Assembly: GCA_963965975.1 (NCBI GenBank)
Contig: OZ014411.1
Span: 18,008,446-18,072,445, forward strand
Length of the DNA: 64,000 nucleotides
Direction: 5' to 3'
DNA from: Xestospongia bergquistia
Lineage: Eukaryota > Porifera > Demospongiae > Haplosclerida > Petrosiidae
Shown here: positions 12,973 to 27,900 of the stretch, piece after piece
Position numbering within the stretch: the first letter of the stretch is position 1
Layout: each line of letters opens with the position of its first letter
Notes under the pieces: model-generated
Databases searched by the model: none
Seen by the model: only the letters and a program-made list of their open reading frames with translations
Told to the model about the DNA's origin: nothing
Made by a program: the position numbers and the translations under genes

Positions 12973-15900
12973 TCAGTCTGATGACTCCAAATGCTTCAAG
13001 ATTTTACGAATAGACTCAAGACCTGACCTGGTTGTACTGGAACTCTAAATTGTAAAAAATGAGCATATAATCTCATCTTCAGAGTTTCATATGTATTGGA
13101 ATAAGTATAAATGCATTACATACAATAACAGATCATAGTCAAAAATATGTGTGTGCTTAATATTCCATTCTCCTATGAGAAAGTCAGGGAACAACAATAA
13201 AGGAAGCCAGAAAATTGAGGAAAGTTTACACTAATACTAAAGCAAATAGCCTGAGATCATATCTTCTATTGTTTCTTTGTATAGATAGATACAAACAGCA
13301 GATGTTCTAAAATAATTAAATTATAAGAGTCTATAGAATAGTAGTAAAAGCCAAAGTGGTTTTCTGTGGAAGCTTAAGCATATTCATGAATCTAAGAAAT
13401 TATTATTACTGGAAAATGCCATGAATACTTTTACATTTTATTAGAAGATCTGATAACAGTACCAAGAATGTATCATACAGTACAGCAGGAGCAAACTTCT
13501 GCTTACAGAGACATTAAGCAACATCAAATAATGTCTATATCCAGTAAACTATTTTGCCATTTTGGGATAATTTCATTCTTTAATCAAATCTGACTAATGA
13601 AGATTTAGTTTTGGCTCCAAAATACACTCTTTGAAAGCATTTGTTGACACAGAGTTCTAAAAGACTCAATTTAAACATAAAATGAAGCCAAATTAACACA
13701 ATTACACTAATCATGTTACCACCAAAATATGCTGACTATCTCTATTGTTATCTCATAGATGCAAACTCAATACATAAATAGAAACTATTACTTTAAAATC
13801 AATTTTCAATGTTGAAATAACAATGCTGACATTAATGCTGAGTTAGACACGACTATACAAACAAGTGGGCAAGAACTTTCAGTCATATGACCTCAAGGAT
13901 GGACTATAATATGAAGACAATATAATTTTAGAGATATATTAAGACTATAAACCAACTTGTAAATCTTTGTTGATCTTGGTTCATACATGTAATAATGGCT
14001 TACACTTATATTGTAGTACAAAACATAACAGAATAAAAAATAATTATTAATAATAATTTACTTTGATCAATTGAGCAAACCAAGTTTACTAGACATAGTG
14101 TCTGGGTCACTTTAATGTAGTCTGAACACATATATTGTACACATTATATACAGGAAAAGGGAAATTCTAAAGAAAAGGATTTCTTTAAATGAGTTTTCAA
14201 TTCTTGGAACTATGAAGAAGCTAGTACTCTCCCTAGCTATTATAAGGAAAGATAACTAAATAAACTATAATAAAAACAATCTTAAGTTGTTTTTTAATGT
14301 AATGAAAGCATTTTGAAGTTTTAATTATATTTGTCAGACTATGAATATCTTGAATATTAATACAAACTAAATTTGCATGTTAAGCAAAATATGTAAATAA
14401 CACCACAATAAGTTAATACTAGTACTGTGTGTACAGCACTCTTCCTAATTCAAGAAAAAATTTATCTGCACATGTACAAATTACAAATATTATGGTTTTT
14501 GTTCCCATATCTGCTCAATCTAATATATAAATAACAATCATAACTATTCCTGGAACAATAGTCAATGTATTCATTAGTACCAAGTACCCCTATAAGCTCT
14601 GTAGTCATAAGTATTGATAATGTAATAGTACCAATGATAACGTTTCCAAGAAACACAACGAATGATGAGGTAGACGTATTTCCAAGAATCGATGCAAGTT
14701 AACCCACAAATATCACCACATTACCAACAATTGTCACATTGTGATCATATGGAACAACAATTCCAAGAACCAAAGTGACAAACATAAAATGATTTCCAAG
14801 AAGTTGCATAAGCCATACCATACAAGTGTAAGCCACAATACTTTATATTGTAAAAACAGTGGCAATCAATAGTTGTGTAGTGAACTCATGAAGCAAAGAC
14901 AAAACCCAGCGTTACGAAAACCAGCAAATTCTTTAGTGTAAACCATATAAACAAAGATATACATGTATTCATGTAAACAAAATATGCTGCATATATAATA
15001 GTGTGCTGATGTTCCATATCAAAAAACGCTTACTTCTTAGTGATGGAAACTTCATCTTGTGAAGCCAAAAAAAACATTTGGTAACCAGGAAGACTTCATT
15101 AAGCTTCCTAGATACCAACAATCACCCTCCTCTAAATTATTAGTGAAGTTTTCCCCATGCACATATTTTATTAATTTTCATAAAAGATTATGAAAAAACC
15201 TGCTACACAAATACTGTATAGTTAGATAAAAGTAATAAAAGTAATAATGACATCATTGAAGAGATCGTTCTAGAATAGTAAATGATATTCATAGCTAGTG
15301 ATTATCGTTATGCATCGTTTCTAAGAATCAATATCACTCCACACATAAATAATATATTTCCAAGAAAGGACGGAAAGAAAAATTTGTCAACTTTGCAGGT
15401 ATAATTGTCACTAGCTAAATTGTCTACTATGTACTCGTACTCACTGTTTACCTCAAACAACCATTTAAGTAGCCAATATACTATATTATGTATATGATTA
15501 ATTTATTATCTCTTATAAATGATATATATCAGTAGAAAGGTGATAATTTTCTAATTATTATTTGTAACATAATAAACATAATCCACGCTCAACAAGAAAA
15601 TCAATCACATACCTCTCTATGTAAGGTATTCTTAAGTAAAAACAATAACTAGCACAAAGACCTATAAAGATTGTGTCTGTACAATTTCAAATCACAAGCT
15701 CCTATGTAAAGGAACTCAAAGCAAATATACACACAATGATGTTACAAAGTCATTATTGTATGACTACAAACTGTCAAAAAACATTAGTGTAGAAAGAAAG
15801 CATTATTGATATAAAATAAAATTCACCAAATAAAGTTAATTTTTTAAATTTGATAAATTTTGAGTATAATAATGACTTACAGCCATATTCATAAAAGATA

Positions 15901-18900
15901 TGAATTCCTTAAGAACTTTGATGAGTGAAGAGTAATTACCATCTGGTAACTCACTTTTGAGTGTACTTGCAAACTCCTAATATGTGAAATGTGTGAATTA
16001 GAAATCAATACTATAATACATGGAGCTATTGAGTATAATACATGCATAACTATGTATTAATTACACATCCCTATTCTATAGTTTTAATGAGCAATGTATC
16101 ATAACTACATTCATAATCTCAAATCACCATCATAATCATAATCATAATCATAATCATAATCATAATCAATATAACATGCAAATATTCAAATTTACACATA
16201 CTGAATTTCCAGATTAACAGAATATTATTAGTATCTTACAGAGTTATGTTTGGCTAGTACTGCCAACAGTAAAGCGGAATAAGATGAAATGATGGAGTCC
16301 TCCATATGTTGTCCAGCTTGCGTTAGGGCTGCATAATTAGAAAATGTACACATAAATTCTTATTAACAATGGAGTGAAATTAAATTGAAATCTTCAGTCA
16401 GTTCTAATGAAGGACATATATACGAATAATATATGTACATTAGTTTAATCCAGTAATCTCTGTGGTAAAAAAGATATACTACTTATACACATGTAACTTT
16501 CATGGTCAATTGAGATGCTATTTCATAATATGAAACTGTCCTGAATATAATGTGTTCTTAATTCAAAGTGATAAAATTTGACCTGAGTCAGCTATATCAA
16601 CTTTGATACAAGTCATAAATATTACAAGTGACACATCAAAATTTTCAAGTCAACACTACAATTTGGTTATCGAGGCATTACAATTTACAGAACAAAATCA
16701 AATGTGTGTGACAATAACAATGAACAATGCAGTGACTATACCAGAATCAAAGTCTTCTCTACTGAACACTAGAGGATCACTGACAGCACCATCTTCTATC
16801 TCTTCTTCTTCATCATCATCAACATCAATGTCATCTTCAACCTCAGTATCACCCCCTGTAATAGCAGGATATAATTAATATAATTACAGTACCTGCCTCT
16901 AATAGCATTAAATCATACACAACTGATGTACAGTGAGTAGTTTTTTGAGAAGGGAGGAAAAACATTAATTTACAAATTAGTAGGCAGGGTAATAGTGAGT
17001 ATGGCTTGGTATGACAAGTGTTTTCAATTTAATTCATGGTTGTTAGCCAAGTTTTTTGTGACAAATTGTTTATATAACAATTCGTTAATATTTTTCTTCA
17101 TCCAACATCACCATACCGTTGACAAACATAGCAACCAATAAACTTCATTTGATCTTTTGCAAATTCTAAAAAATGAACTGTCTTCTGTGAGTACTACAAC
17201 AATGAATGTAAACAGTATACTCAACATCATAACACTCACAATAAACCAAAAAAATCCTATTAGTTGTGGTAAGTATTGGTGGTTTACTCACTAATGTCAT
17301 ATAAATCATATTTGTTATCCTCAAAACAACACAAAAACATTTTTAAAATCCAGATTTTAAATTACTCGCATTTTATTCTTTATATAAAAAGTCCAAATGT
17401 ACATACTTTAAACCGAGAATTTGTTAAAAATTTTCAATTACTGCTTTAATATTAAAGCTTATTTTTAATGGTATAAACATTTGTGGTTGCACATTTGTGA
17501 TACCTGCAGTCAATATAAACAACATGTACATTTATAGATTGCACAACAAGACCATAACATTTCATGACATCACATAATAATCCCTTAACAACCACAATTT
17601 AGTACCACAGTAGTAATTAGTGGGTGTTATACAACAAATACAACTATAAGAACTCCCACAAGTTAGAAATATGGCTATAACACAAGGTTTCATTTAGGGG
17701 GGACAGGGGTGCATTTGCCCCCCCTTGGAAGTTAGATTAGCCTTTTTTTTCAAGGGGAAATTGGATGTAATGAATACAGAACTGAAACTCAACACAAGGA
17801 ATATACAGTATAAGATAACCTTCGGCTAAACACAAGGAGAATATACAGTTTTTAACCTAAACAGCTATTCTTCTACTCTTTCTGTTCCATGTCATTTGAA
17901 AACCACAAATGGTCTGAAAATGTGCCAGAAGCGATCTCAGAGGGTCTAAAATTCAAAAATTTTCTGGGGGGCATGCCTCCAGACTCCCCCAGAGGGTGCG
18001 CCATCGCACGCAGTCCCTTTGCCCCCCTAAATTTTCTCTAAGTATTATTTTGCCCTCCTTGTCCATTTTTCTAAATGAAACCTTGTAACAGACATACTAT
18101 AGTACTACAATTACAATGTGGTTTTTTAACTAGAAATTCTTGACAGTTGGCAAACAAGTATTCGAAAATGAGATTATTCTTAAGAAGTAACACATTTGAA
18201 TATGTATCTATAATTTGTAATGGAGTTGGTTATAATTAATGGGAACAAACATTAGATACACAAGACACATGAAGCTAGATATTGATTGCATTTCATTCTT
18301 GTAATAAGTAACTTTAATATCACCTCAAGCAAAGACACTATATGAAAATCTATATAGTTATGCAGTACATCTGTATAAACTATAAACTAAGATGAGATCT
18401 TGCTGCACTACTCAGATAAGTTGCCTCACACTAAGGCGCCCAGCAATAAACTAAAACTGTTATAATGCTGTGGTAGACAAACATTAGCAATAATTACACT
18501 AACAGCTGTTATATTCCCCACACTCCAAATAATATATGAACTGAAATGCTGTCAACAACATCTCAACAACATTGAAATTGTCACTCAAGCTAAATTGATT
18601 ACAAGTTTCAGTAGTATTCAGTGACTACTAACCTTATGTATGACTTACTAGTGTTCTCTTCATTTAATCCAAGAAACCATTCCATGTTTTTGTCATCTTG
18701 TTGATTTGAGAGTTTAACTGGAGACCTAAACAAAATCATTATATGTGATGTAGTCCTCTGTTACACCATTTGATGATTGATATTTTCATAATACCATGGT
18801 TCCTTTACAATTTCACTCTTTATAATTTTTCAGGGAAATAAATAAAGGAAAACCCAATATACATAAAAAATTGTATATTTACAAAATAGGAGGTACAAAA

Positions 18901-21900
18901 GTTCAGTGAAACTTTAATAGATGGATTAATTTCACAGCAACTTTGGAGGCTATCAATTGTAAAAATTAAAGTATACAGATACTAATTAATTCACACTTTG
19001 TCACTCATGATAGTAGTCTTTGTGAAAACCAATCTACATTCTTTTACATGTATTATAGTAATATCAACAAGAATTTAATGTCAAGAAAATTGACATAAAC
19101 AAGAGATACTGAACTAATATTTAAACAAGGACAACGTAGGAGCTACGTGCAAATACCATAGTACATGCTGACATGAGTAATTTGAAGGATTGTACAAAAC
19201 TACAAATAGTATGACCTGAGCCAGCAATAAATGGAGAGTTGTACATACAGTAAATATGCTCTTAATTATTTTTACCTTAATACTACACATTTTATAATTA
19301 TTATTCAGTCAGAACATAAGCTTATAGATTATACATTCTATAATTACTCTGTAAGTTGAAAAATTACCTAAATCCTTTGACAGTTTTTTGTGTCTTCATA
19401 CGTAATGCAAAACTTGAAGCAGACAAGTCTCTTTTGATCTATGAAATAATAAATACATATGTGTACATATATCTTTCAGTTATATAATTGTGCTACTGTA
19501 CAGCTAACGAAAATGAGTATTCTAGTTTCAAAAAATAAATAATATCCATAAATACTTCTATAAATTGTGTACATTCATGTAATTAGTTTATAACGTCAGG
19601 AAAAGTTTTGTTAAGCAAGTCAACTACAAGATATGATAAAGGACTTCTTACAAGTCTACTTAGTCCTGCCTCAGATTTGGAGCTTCCAGTTGTGTTTACA
19701 GACAGTTGATAATCATAAGAAATATTGCCATTGAATGTCATCTCTATTCATCTTTGAGGTAGTTATAACAACTCGCTTCATTACATTAAATTTTAATTAT
19801 ATCTAGACATTCTCCTTTAATTATTATACAAAAATCTAATTAAAAGAACAAATTAAAGTTGTTAAGTAAGAACAGCTCAGCAAACCACACTACATATACA
19901 ATTTGATGATCAAGTAGTTTAATAACAACATACTACAAAGTATTAGAGTAATTTGACCGATGCTAGTATAGCACATTATTTAACAACAAGCTGATACAAC
20001 TATTAAATATATATGAATATTGTATATAAATTCATATGACATACAAACAAGTTATGTTGCATATTGAAAATACTGGTAGTAAGTACTGTACATGTATTAA
20101 TATTAAATGTGTTGTAATAGTTCATTGTAATACCACAAGGAGGTGTCCAATAGAATTATACACTATAAAGAGTTATTAGAACTCTCAGTATTAATGTTAA
20201 AGCTCCCCCTATACAGGAAGGTCACAAGCCACATTGTAAGACTAATGGCGTCTTTGTCATGAGAGAGTTGTTTAATTATGATTTTTCTGTGTACTACTGT
20301 AGTGTAGGGAACATCCCAGGGAATTCCCCAATATTGATTCACTGACTTAGCAAATTCTTCTCTCTCTCATAGTCATATTCATTACCATACAAAAGATACC
20401 AGACTTTCGTCCAGTAAACACTATTGAAGTGAATCAACCATTGAACCCCTATGATAATGTACTTTTACATGTATATGAGTATACCATACCACATGATATA
20501 CACATGTACAACACATCTACTATACAATGTACACTTGTACAATACATGTAAATAATGTATTTAATACATGTATGTATGTACATGTACTAGTATATGTATT
20601 GTTCATCTATACAATGTACATTATCAACATATCCCACAACCCCAAAAAGTGATGTTTAGCAATAATTTTTACAGAGTTTGTATAAACCATCTTGTGAGCA
20701 AAGACCATGAACTATGAGCATAACAAACCTGAGTCAGGCTTGATAAATTTACCAATACTTGAATACAATAAACAGAAACAGCTTCATTCACGCTAACACT
20801 TCTATCTATTGTAATTGACTCATTGCAACTTTCCATGCTATGCAGATGTTGCAAACTCTCGTTCATTTTATTGTGTGTGATATTATTATATACAATTATA
20901 CATACACATTACCTTTGGTGATCCCTTCATAGGTGAAGATTGAGGACTCATTTGTGATAGTCGTTGAGGAGTAGGTACATCTATAGTAACATCTTCTGCT
21001 CTCTTATAATGAGTGAGAAACAACTAAAAGAAAAGATACAACGTATACTTTTGCAACCCTAACATCATATGTATAATTACATTATATATTTCACTTTCTC
21101 CAACAAAATACAAGGAGACATAAGACATAAAAGTGAATTTGTCCAGTCAGGTTGACATGATGTAATGTGAATAAGGCTTGTTGTTGACAATTAAAATTAA
21201 CAGATACATTGTCATTGAGGCATAATACAATCAATGGATATATTGAACATGTACAATGTTAGACAATACCATTCTATTTTACTGAAACTTTTTATGAACC
21301 ATATTAGGTCACATCTTTACCTTGATAATCGCATTAACAGCTAAAACATTACTATATAGCTGTTCACCATCTTGACATTGAGTATGGATTGTATAGAGCT
21401 GTTGTCTATTAGGAGCACTGTGTTCAACCAGATTAATTAATAGACCTAAAGACTAAATGAAAGAATTCTGTCATAATGAATATAATTATCATAAAAATAT
21501 TACAGCATATTTGTAAATTGTGTATTAAGTCATTTATCAAACAATAATAGAGTTATCATCTGACAACCTTTACAAAAATTACACATGCCTCCAACTGATT
21601 GAGAGGACCTAACTGCTATATATTTCATTTAATCCTATAAATTATTTGATATTTACATGTACAGTACATGTATTATATACAACTGCATGTATCATATCTC
21701 CTATACATGTACATGTACATGTATTATCTACCAAATCTCAATGTCAAGTTCCTAAAATTCATAAAATTACACCTATAAATATTACTAGTACATGCCTCGA
21801 TATTTTATACACAATGTAGTCACATACCAATACTAAGAGGTCAAATTGTCGATCCAACGGTACAGTCAACGACAGCTGTACATAAGAAAACATACAATGC

Positions 21901-24900
21901 TAAGAACTTTATTGTGTACTGTTATTTATAGCATGAACAACATTCATAACTTAGTCAGAAATATCAGTTGTATGGAGATAACAATATTCATGATTTTGTA
22001 GTTAATCGTGGATATTATTGTTAATACACTTTAGAAGAAAGTCATGTAGTTGGTAAGTACAATTTAACCTAATTCATGACAAGTGATTAACACCACTGGA
22101 GACTTTCCTCTACTAGTGTTTACAAGCTAATACATTGTAATAAGTTAGTACATACTAACTTCAAACTATACCGTACACTGTACATGTAATTCAGGAAAAT
22201 TGACAAGAATAAAATGTAAACCCACATATATGTATTACATACAGCCTCTACTAGAAATATCAGTCAAACTATTCTACTACATCAGTATGCCATATGCATA
22301 AGTATGATATTTAACATTACTACATTATGTATGAAATCATTAAATGATGCATGAAGACTAGCTAAAAGGGAAAATACATGTACAAGTACTGTGTATAAGT
22401 ACATGCATATGTATATATGCATGTGCCAGTTTGCATCAGGAACATTAAAGCTGCATCATAATAAAAATACAGCTAATAATCAAACACTAGAAATTGTTAT
22501 GAGATTAATAATTATAAGGAGAGAGAGAGAGATTCCCTCAAGTTACCAGTTATATTACATCAAACGTCAGATAAGTAAACAAGGAACAAGATAAAACATA
22601 CTTATATGTAACTATATAAGTAAAAGTACATGCCATTAATGCAAACCAGAGATTGTATACATAGAAACACTCATGCATTTCTGGTACACATCTTGTCTTA
22701 GAGTAAATTATTTAATGCATCAGTTTAGTACATTGCAAAATGGGAAAATAGCTAAAATTAGATTTTTCAAGTCCGTTTAATAAAATAATGAAGCTATTGC
22801 AGTGAACTATAATAGTTATGTTAAACTAACACAACAATGCTTCATATTTCAACGAAATTGATAGATTGGGAAAGGCTAGGAATTCTATCAAATCAAAGCA
22901 ATCATCAAATCTCTGCTTCAATAGAAGGGCTCATTTTCACACATGAAATCACAAAATAGTTAAAGATCACTTAGACCAACTCTATTACCATGTTTGAAGG
23001 TTTTCTTACATACAAAAAGCTTGTTGCCTGCTAAAAGCTCTAGATCTTCAAAAAGTATGACTACATCAGTGACCTTTCAATTAGATTTAAAATTAAGTGA
23101 AAAGTCTTACTTCAAAGATATTGGCTTAAACACATCTACTTTTATTCCTTAATACTAAACTGTTTAATATTCAGTATTAACATTGCCACAGGTATTTACA
23201 GACATTATAGTATCTACAATTATAAGTTTTACATATCTACCATCACACATTTACAGTCAACCTAAAGCAAACTAAAATATAAGTTTGAAATATTACATAT
23301 TGTATATAGTAGTTAGGTGTAATATAACATGTAAGACTGTACCTTGAAGATATATGCTAGAATGGTTTCCACTATGTCAGGTTGTTCTCCAATACGATAT
23401 GAACCTAACTCATGATCATGAGTAATGTTTAGGAACACACGTAATGCTCCTAACAGACACTCCAATAAAACAGACCTAATAATAAAAATAGAACCATCAG
23501 TAGATATGTACAATGTGGTCACATGACACATAGTGATGTTGATTTACATTCATGCACAATAATATACAGTGTATATCTATAGTATGTATCTATGTGCCTA
23601 TGCATGCTGTCTTGACCAAAATGTTGTAATGTTTTGAGAGAGAAAAAGAGAAACAGAGAGTCTTGACAGCATTATCGGGTAATAAATACAATTATATAAA
23701 CATACACATGCAATGTTTTCCACAGTCTAAAAACAATGTTATTTGTGTACTGACTTGGTATTTTCACAGGTGTGATCATAACATGTATATATGTGTAAAT
23801 GTATAAACAAACCACAGAACATCCTATATAATCAACCACAATATCCTAAAACTGATAAGGTACATCTGTGTGTGTACATAGTTGGTATCTAATCAGTTTA
23901 TATACATTGTGTCCAACTGTATATGTACATATCATGTCTGTATGTATATGGGATATATGGGATATATATCTGTATGTGTGTGTACTAGTAGATTTACTTT
24001 AATTGACTTTCTTCCTTGTTTTCAAGAGCAGTCTGAAGTGACACTAGCAAACTAAAAAAGTATTACAATTATCAGATATATGACAATCCATATATTATAA
24101 TTCCTGAAATAGAGGCCTGGGTCTCTATTTCTTTTCAAAGGTTTTTGCCCAGACCTCTAAATAAAGGGACTTTGTTCTAGCATTAATCATTAATCTAATA
24201 ACACACATACTAAATTTTTGAACAGCAGCCTGCTGGGACTAGACAGTCAACAGCTGTAAGATTAAAGAAAACAAAGAAAAAGTTGTGTTTGGACTTTTTG
24301 AAGCGTAAAAAAAGGGAGCAACATGAGTACACATAGCTAGATGTGTGAAGGGCATGGTCAGTAGTCCTCTATTTACTGTTTTGGCTCAGATCACTCAGGC
24401 CTCAATTCAAGACCAGATCTCTATTTAGAGAAGGCCTCTACTCAAGGAAAGATGATGCATGTACATGTATATACAATGTATGGGATAAATGAATGATGAA
24501 GTCAAACCTCATTTAAGAAAATATAATGCTAGCTTTAATATAAAAATTGACAACACTAAATTCTCGAAATTATAATAAGTGATCTTACCAGCAGAGTTTT
24601 GAGATAAGTATCGATCCATCAAATATAGTCAAATAGCCTTGATTACCTTTATTAAGAAATGACACCTACAGAATAATGTAATCTAAGATGAATCATCAGT
24701 TCACCACAATATAACTTTGCTAGCTAGACAGAGATCAGATAATGAGTGTTAAATGTGACGGCATGCATTCAAAATGGGACATGTGCACACATGTTTATAT
24801 ATAATGTAAGACATGATCATCAAAGACTTAACGTAGGTAAGTGTTGTCATAATAATTATCTGTTCTAAAGAGGCTGTGTTACAAAGTTAAGAATTTAACA

Positions 24901-27900
24901 AAATGCATAATAAGTATGTGCTAGCTGTGGAGACAAGATGACATTATGCTGACTGTAAATAAAATGATCATAAGAATGCACATTTTTTAAAAGTCCATGT
25001 AACAAATTAACATTGCTATATTGGTAATACAGTATAGTACAATATTTACATACATTTTCTAATAATTTTAACTGTCTGATGAGTTTCATTAAATAGCCCT
25101 CTAGCTCATTATTGTTGTCACCTTCATCATCTAATTGCTCTTGTTTAGCAATAGAGAGATGTTTGATACTATTGTCTGTTAATAAGATTACTACAAGAGA
25201 CAGACAAGGAGACAGACAGAAGTAAACACAAAGAGAGAGACAAGGGAGAGAAACAAAGTGAGAGACAGAAACAAAGAGGAAAAAATTTATTACTCAATAA
25301 TTGCAATTACAAGCACCAATATGTATAGGTAGATATACCTCTGTTAGCAATGTGATCAATAACTCCTAATATTCTCATCTCCTCTCTCAACCAATGACAA
25401 CTAGTTTGAGCTGCTGTCAAACTGACAAAACATTCACTGACTAGCTCTGCTAACTACATGTGAAAACAGATAAGATCATAACAATATGAGTACCATTATA
25501 ATTATTATATGTACAAACTGACAACTATGTTCAATATATAGTATACATGAACATGTATATATTAAGGTACATGCACTATTACTAGCTATAGTCCTTTAAT
25601 AAATTACATGTAAACTTCAAGTATAAAGCTATTATAGCATAATTATGACAAACAGTGGGCAGGGTTGTCTGGACTGCAGTTTCCAACTTGCAGTATATAA
25701 ACTTTTATCCATTAACTAATACTTTAAAAGAATAATTTTGTACATACAGACATTGAGTATAATCTAATGATAGTCTGGTTGAGTACTAGAACATACATGT
25801 TCTCATTATGTTGAAATGAAATAAATAATCTAGTGACATACAAAGTGTTCCACAATCACCAAGAAGGCATGCTACAGGCATTATCTCATTCATCATGATT
25901 CATAATTAAATACACATGTCTTCCTATTGTATAGTAGATATCATTAGACTATCAGTTGTTTGGTCTAGTCTTGAAGGAAATGAGATAATACATTCAATCA
26001 GGAATACACAATTTGTAAAGATAAACTAATTAATATCATCATACTCATTATGGATTATTAACAGTTAATTCATCCATCATGAGGAATTAATGCTTTAGTA
26101 TACTCAGACATTTGTCATCCATCCTTGCAATACCCTTTCTTTCCTGGTAAAGATACACTGCAAACAGTACAAGGAGAACAACTACCTTATGTATTATGTA
26201 TAACCTAACAGTTGTCCACCCATTACTGATAACTGATACAAACAAGAGAAGGTAAAATGTTTCCCCATCACAAGAAGACAACCACATACAATAGAAGAAA
26301 ACAGACTATCTTTATCTTATGGATGCATTGATGATAACTAAAAATGAACAGCTTATACCTGTTATGCAGGAATGGATGGATGAATAAACAAAGTTGAATG
26401 ATCCAGTTATTATAAATAGTACATGTAGCAATGTACTATCCAATACACTGTCATACAGGATAGTGTGTCAATGGGAAAATACCATACTATAGTAACTAAT
26501 TATGCAATAAGTGCTGTTTACTAGAGTCAGGAAGTGTTTTCAATTATTCAACCAAACAATGGCGTTGAGGAAATAATTTTTCATTGGTTATTTCTGACCA
26601 CAGCACACTATCACTTGACGACCTTTCAAAATGCCATATTGTTACAAAACACAATCAAACAAATGAAGAATACAAATGCATTTTGGGCTAATAAAACATT
26701 TCAGAACAGTTAATAGCACAACCAGACCTCAGAATAATAGAAAAGAGAGACAAAGAAAAGCAAGAAGTAGAAATAAAAAGCTTCTCAGAATGAGAACTAG
26801 CTTAATTCTACATTAGAAGATTATGGACAAGAGTGTCAAAGCCTAGCTATGACTATAATCTAAAAGCTTCAACATCATTTTTAAATACACTATCCAGCTA
26901 TATTATCTAGTCAAATATCCTATACTATATATGTACTAGTGAAATAACTGTTGTGTGATAAACAAGCCTTTTGTGTAGTCATGATAGACAAATTCCCATT
27001 AACTTCTCCCCCTTCCAATAATGGCAAACTATTCCAGTAACAATATACATTACTGAATGTTGATTATATTATTCAACTCAATACACATACATTGAGATCA
27101 GTAGGTGGTAATGTTGGGAGTGCATTCTCTACAGTCATTGCCTCCTCAGACTCATCATCTACTCCACCCCTAGCCTTGTCTTGATCCTTATCTCTCAGTA
27201 GTAACGGAGAACATCTCGCTAAAATAGCTCTATAGAAAAACCACTCAATAACACAAAGAATAGGGAATTATAAAATATTGAATGAAGATTATCATATGTC
27301 TTTTATAGTACAACAGCAGATTAAGATAATCATATCCAATTATTAAAGGCCACAAACCACATACGTGTATATGGAATGCTAAAGCACACTAATTTATTAC
27401 TACTTTAAGCCCAATATACTACAATGACAATGAAGTAGTTAACATACTATAATTTAGGTATATTTGAAGAACTCACTAACTTATGTCATATGCTATATAT
27501 GTTGATGTGCATATTAATACTAACTGTTCATGTTGTGGTAATACCTGGACTTTGTTGATATTCTTTCCAATTCCCTAGCTGCTTTCCCTTCCATCGTATC
27601 TTTCTCATTTCCTTTATCATCTACTGACATTAGACCCAGTAATAACTCTAATAAAATTAATGAATAGATAAACTTAATTTATTGTTGACCACACCTACCA
27701 ACACATTTGCGATCCAGTTCAGAACTGTCCATCTTGTCACGTGTCATGACAAAAAACAGCGTAGCCATAGCAACTTGAAGTGCCTACATAATATAAGGTA
27801 AATGATAGTAATAAATGAATTGTGTGTGTGTGTGTGCATCATACTTATTATTATAATATGTATGACAATGTATAGCAGTTACAATAAAAATTATAAAATG

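Noticed and set aside
20669-20866. Minus-strand frame of 65 aa inside a WAPL intron as an extra exon
   Set aside because: WAPL phases close without it, it lacks a suitable donor/acceptor pair, and it matches no WAPL segment.
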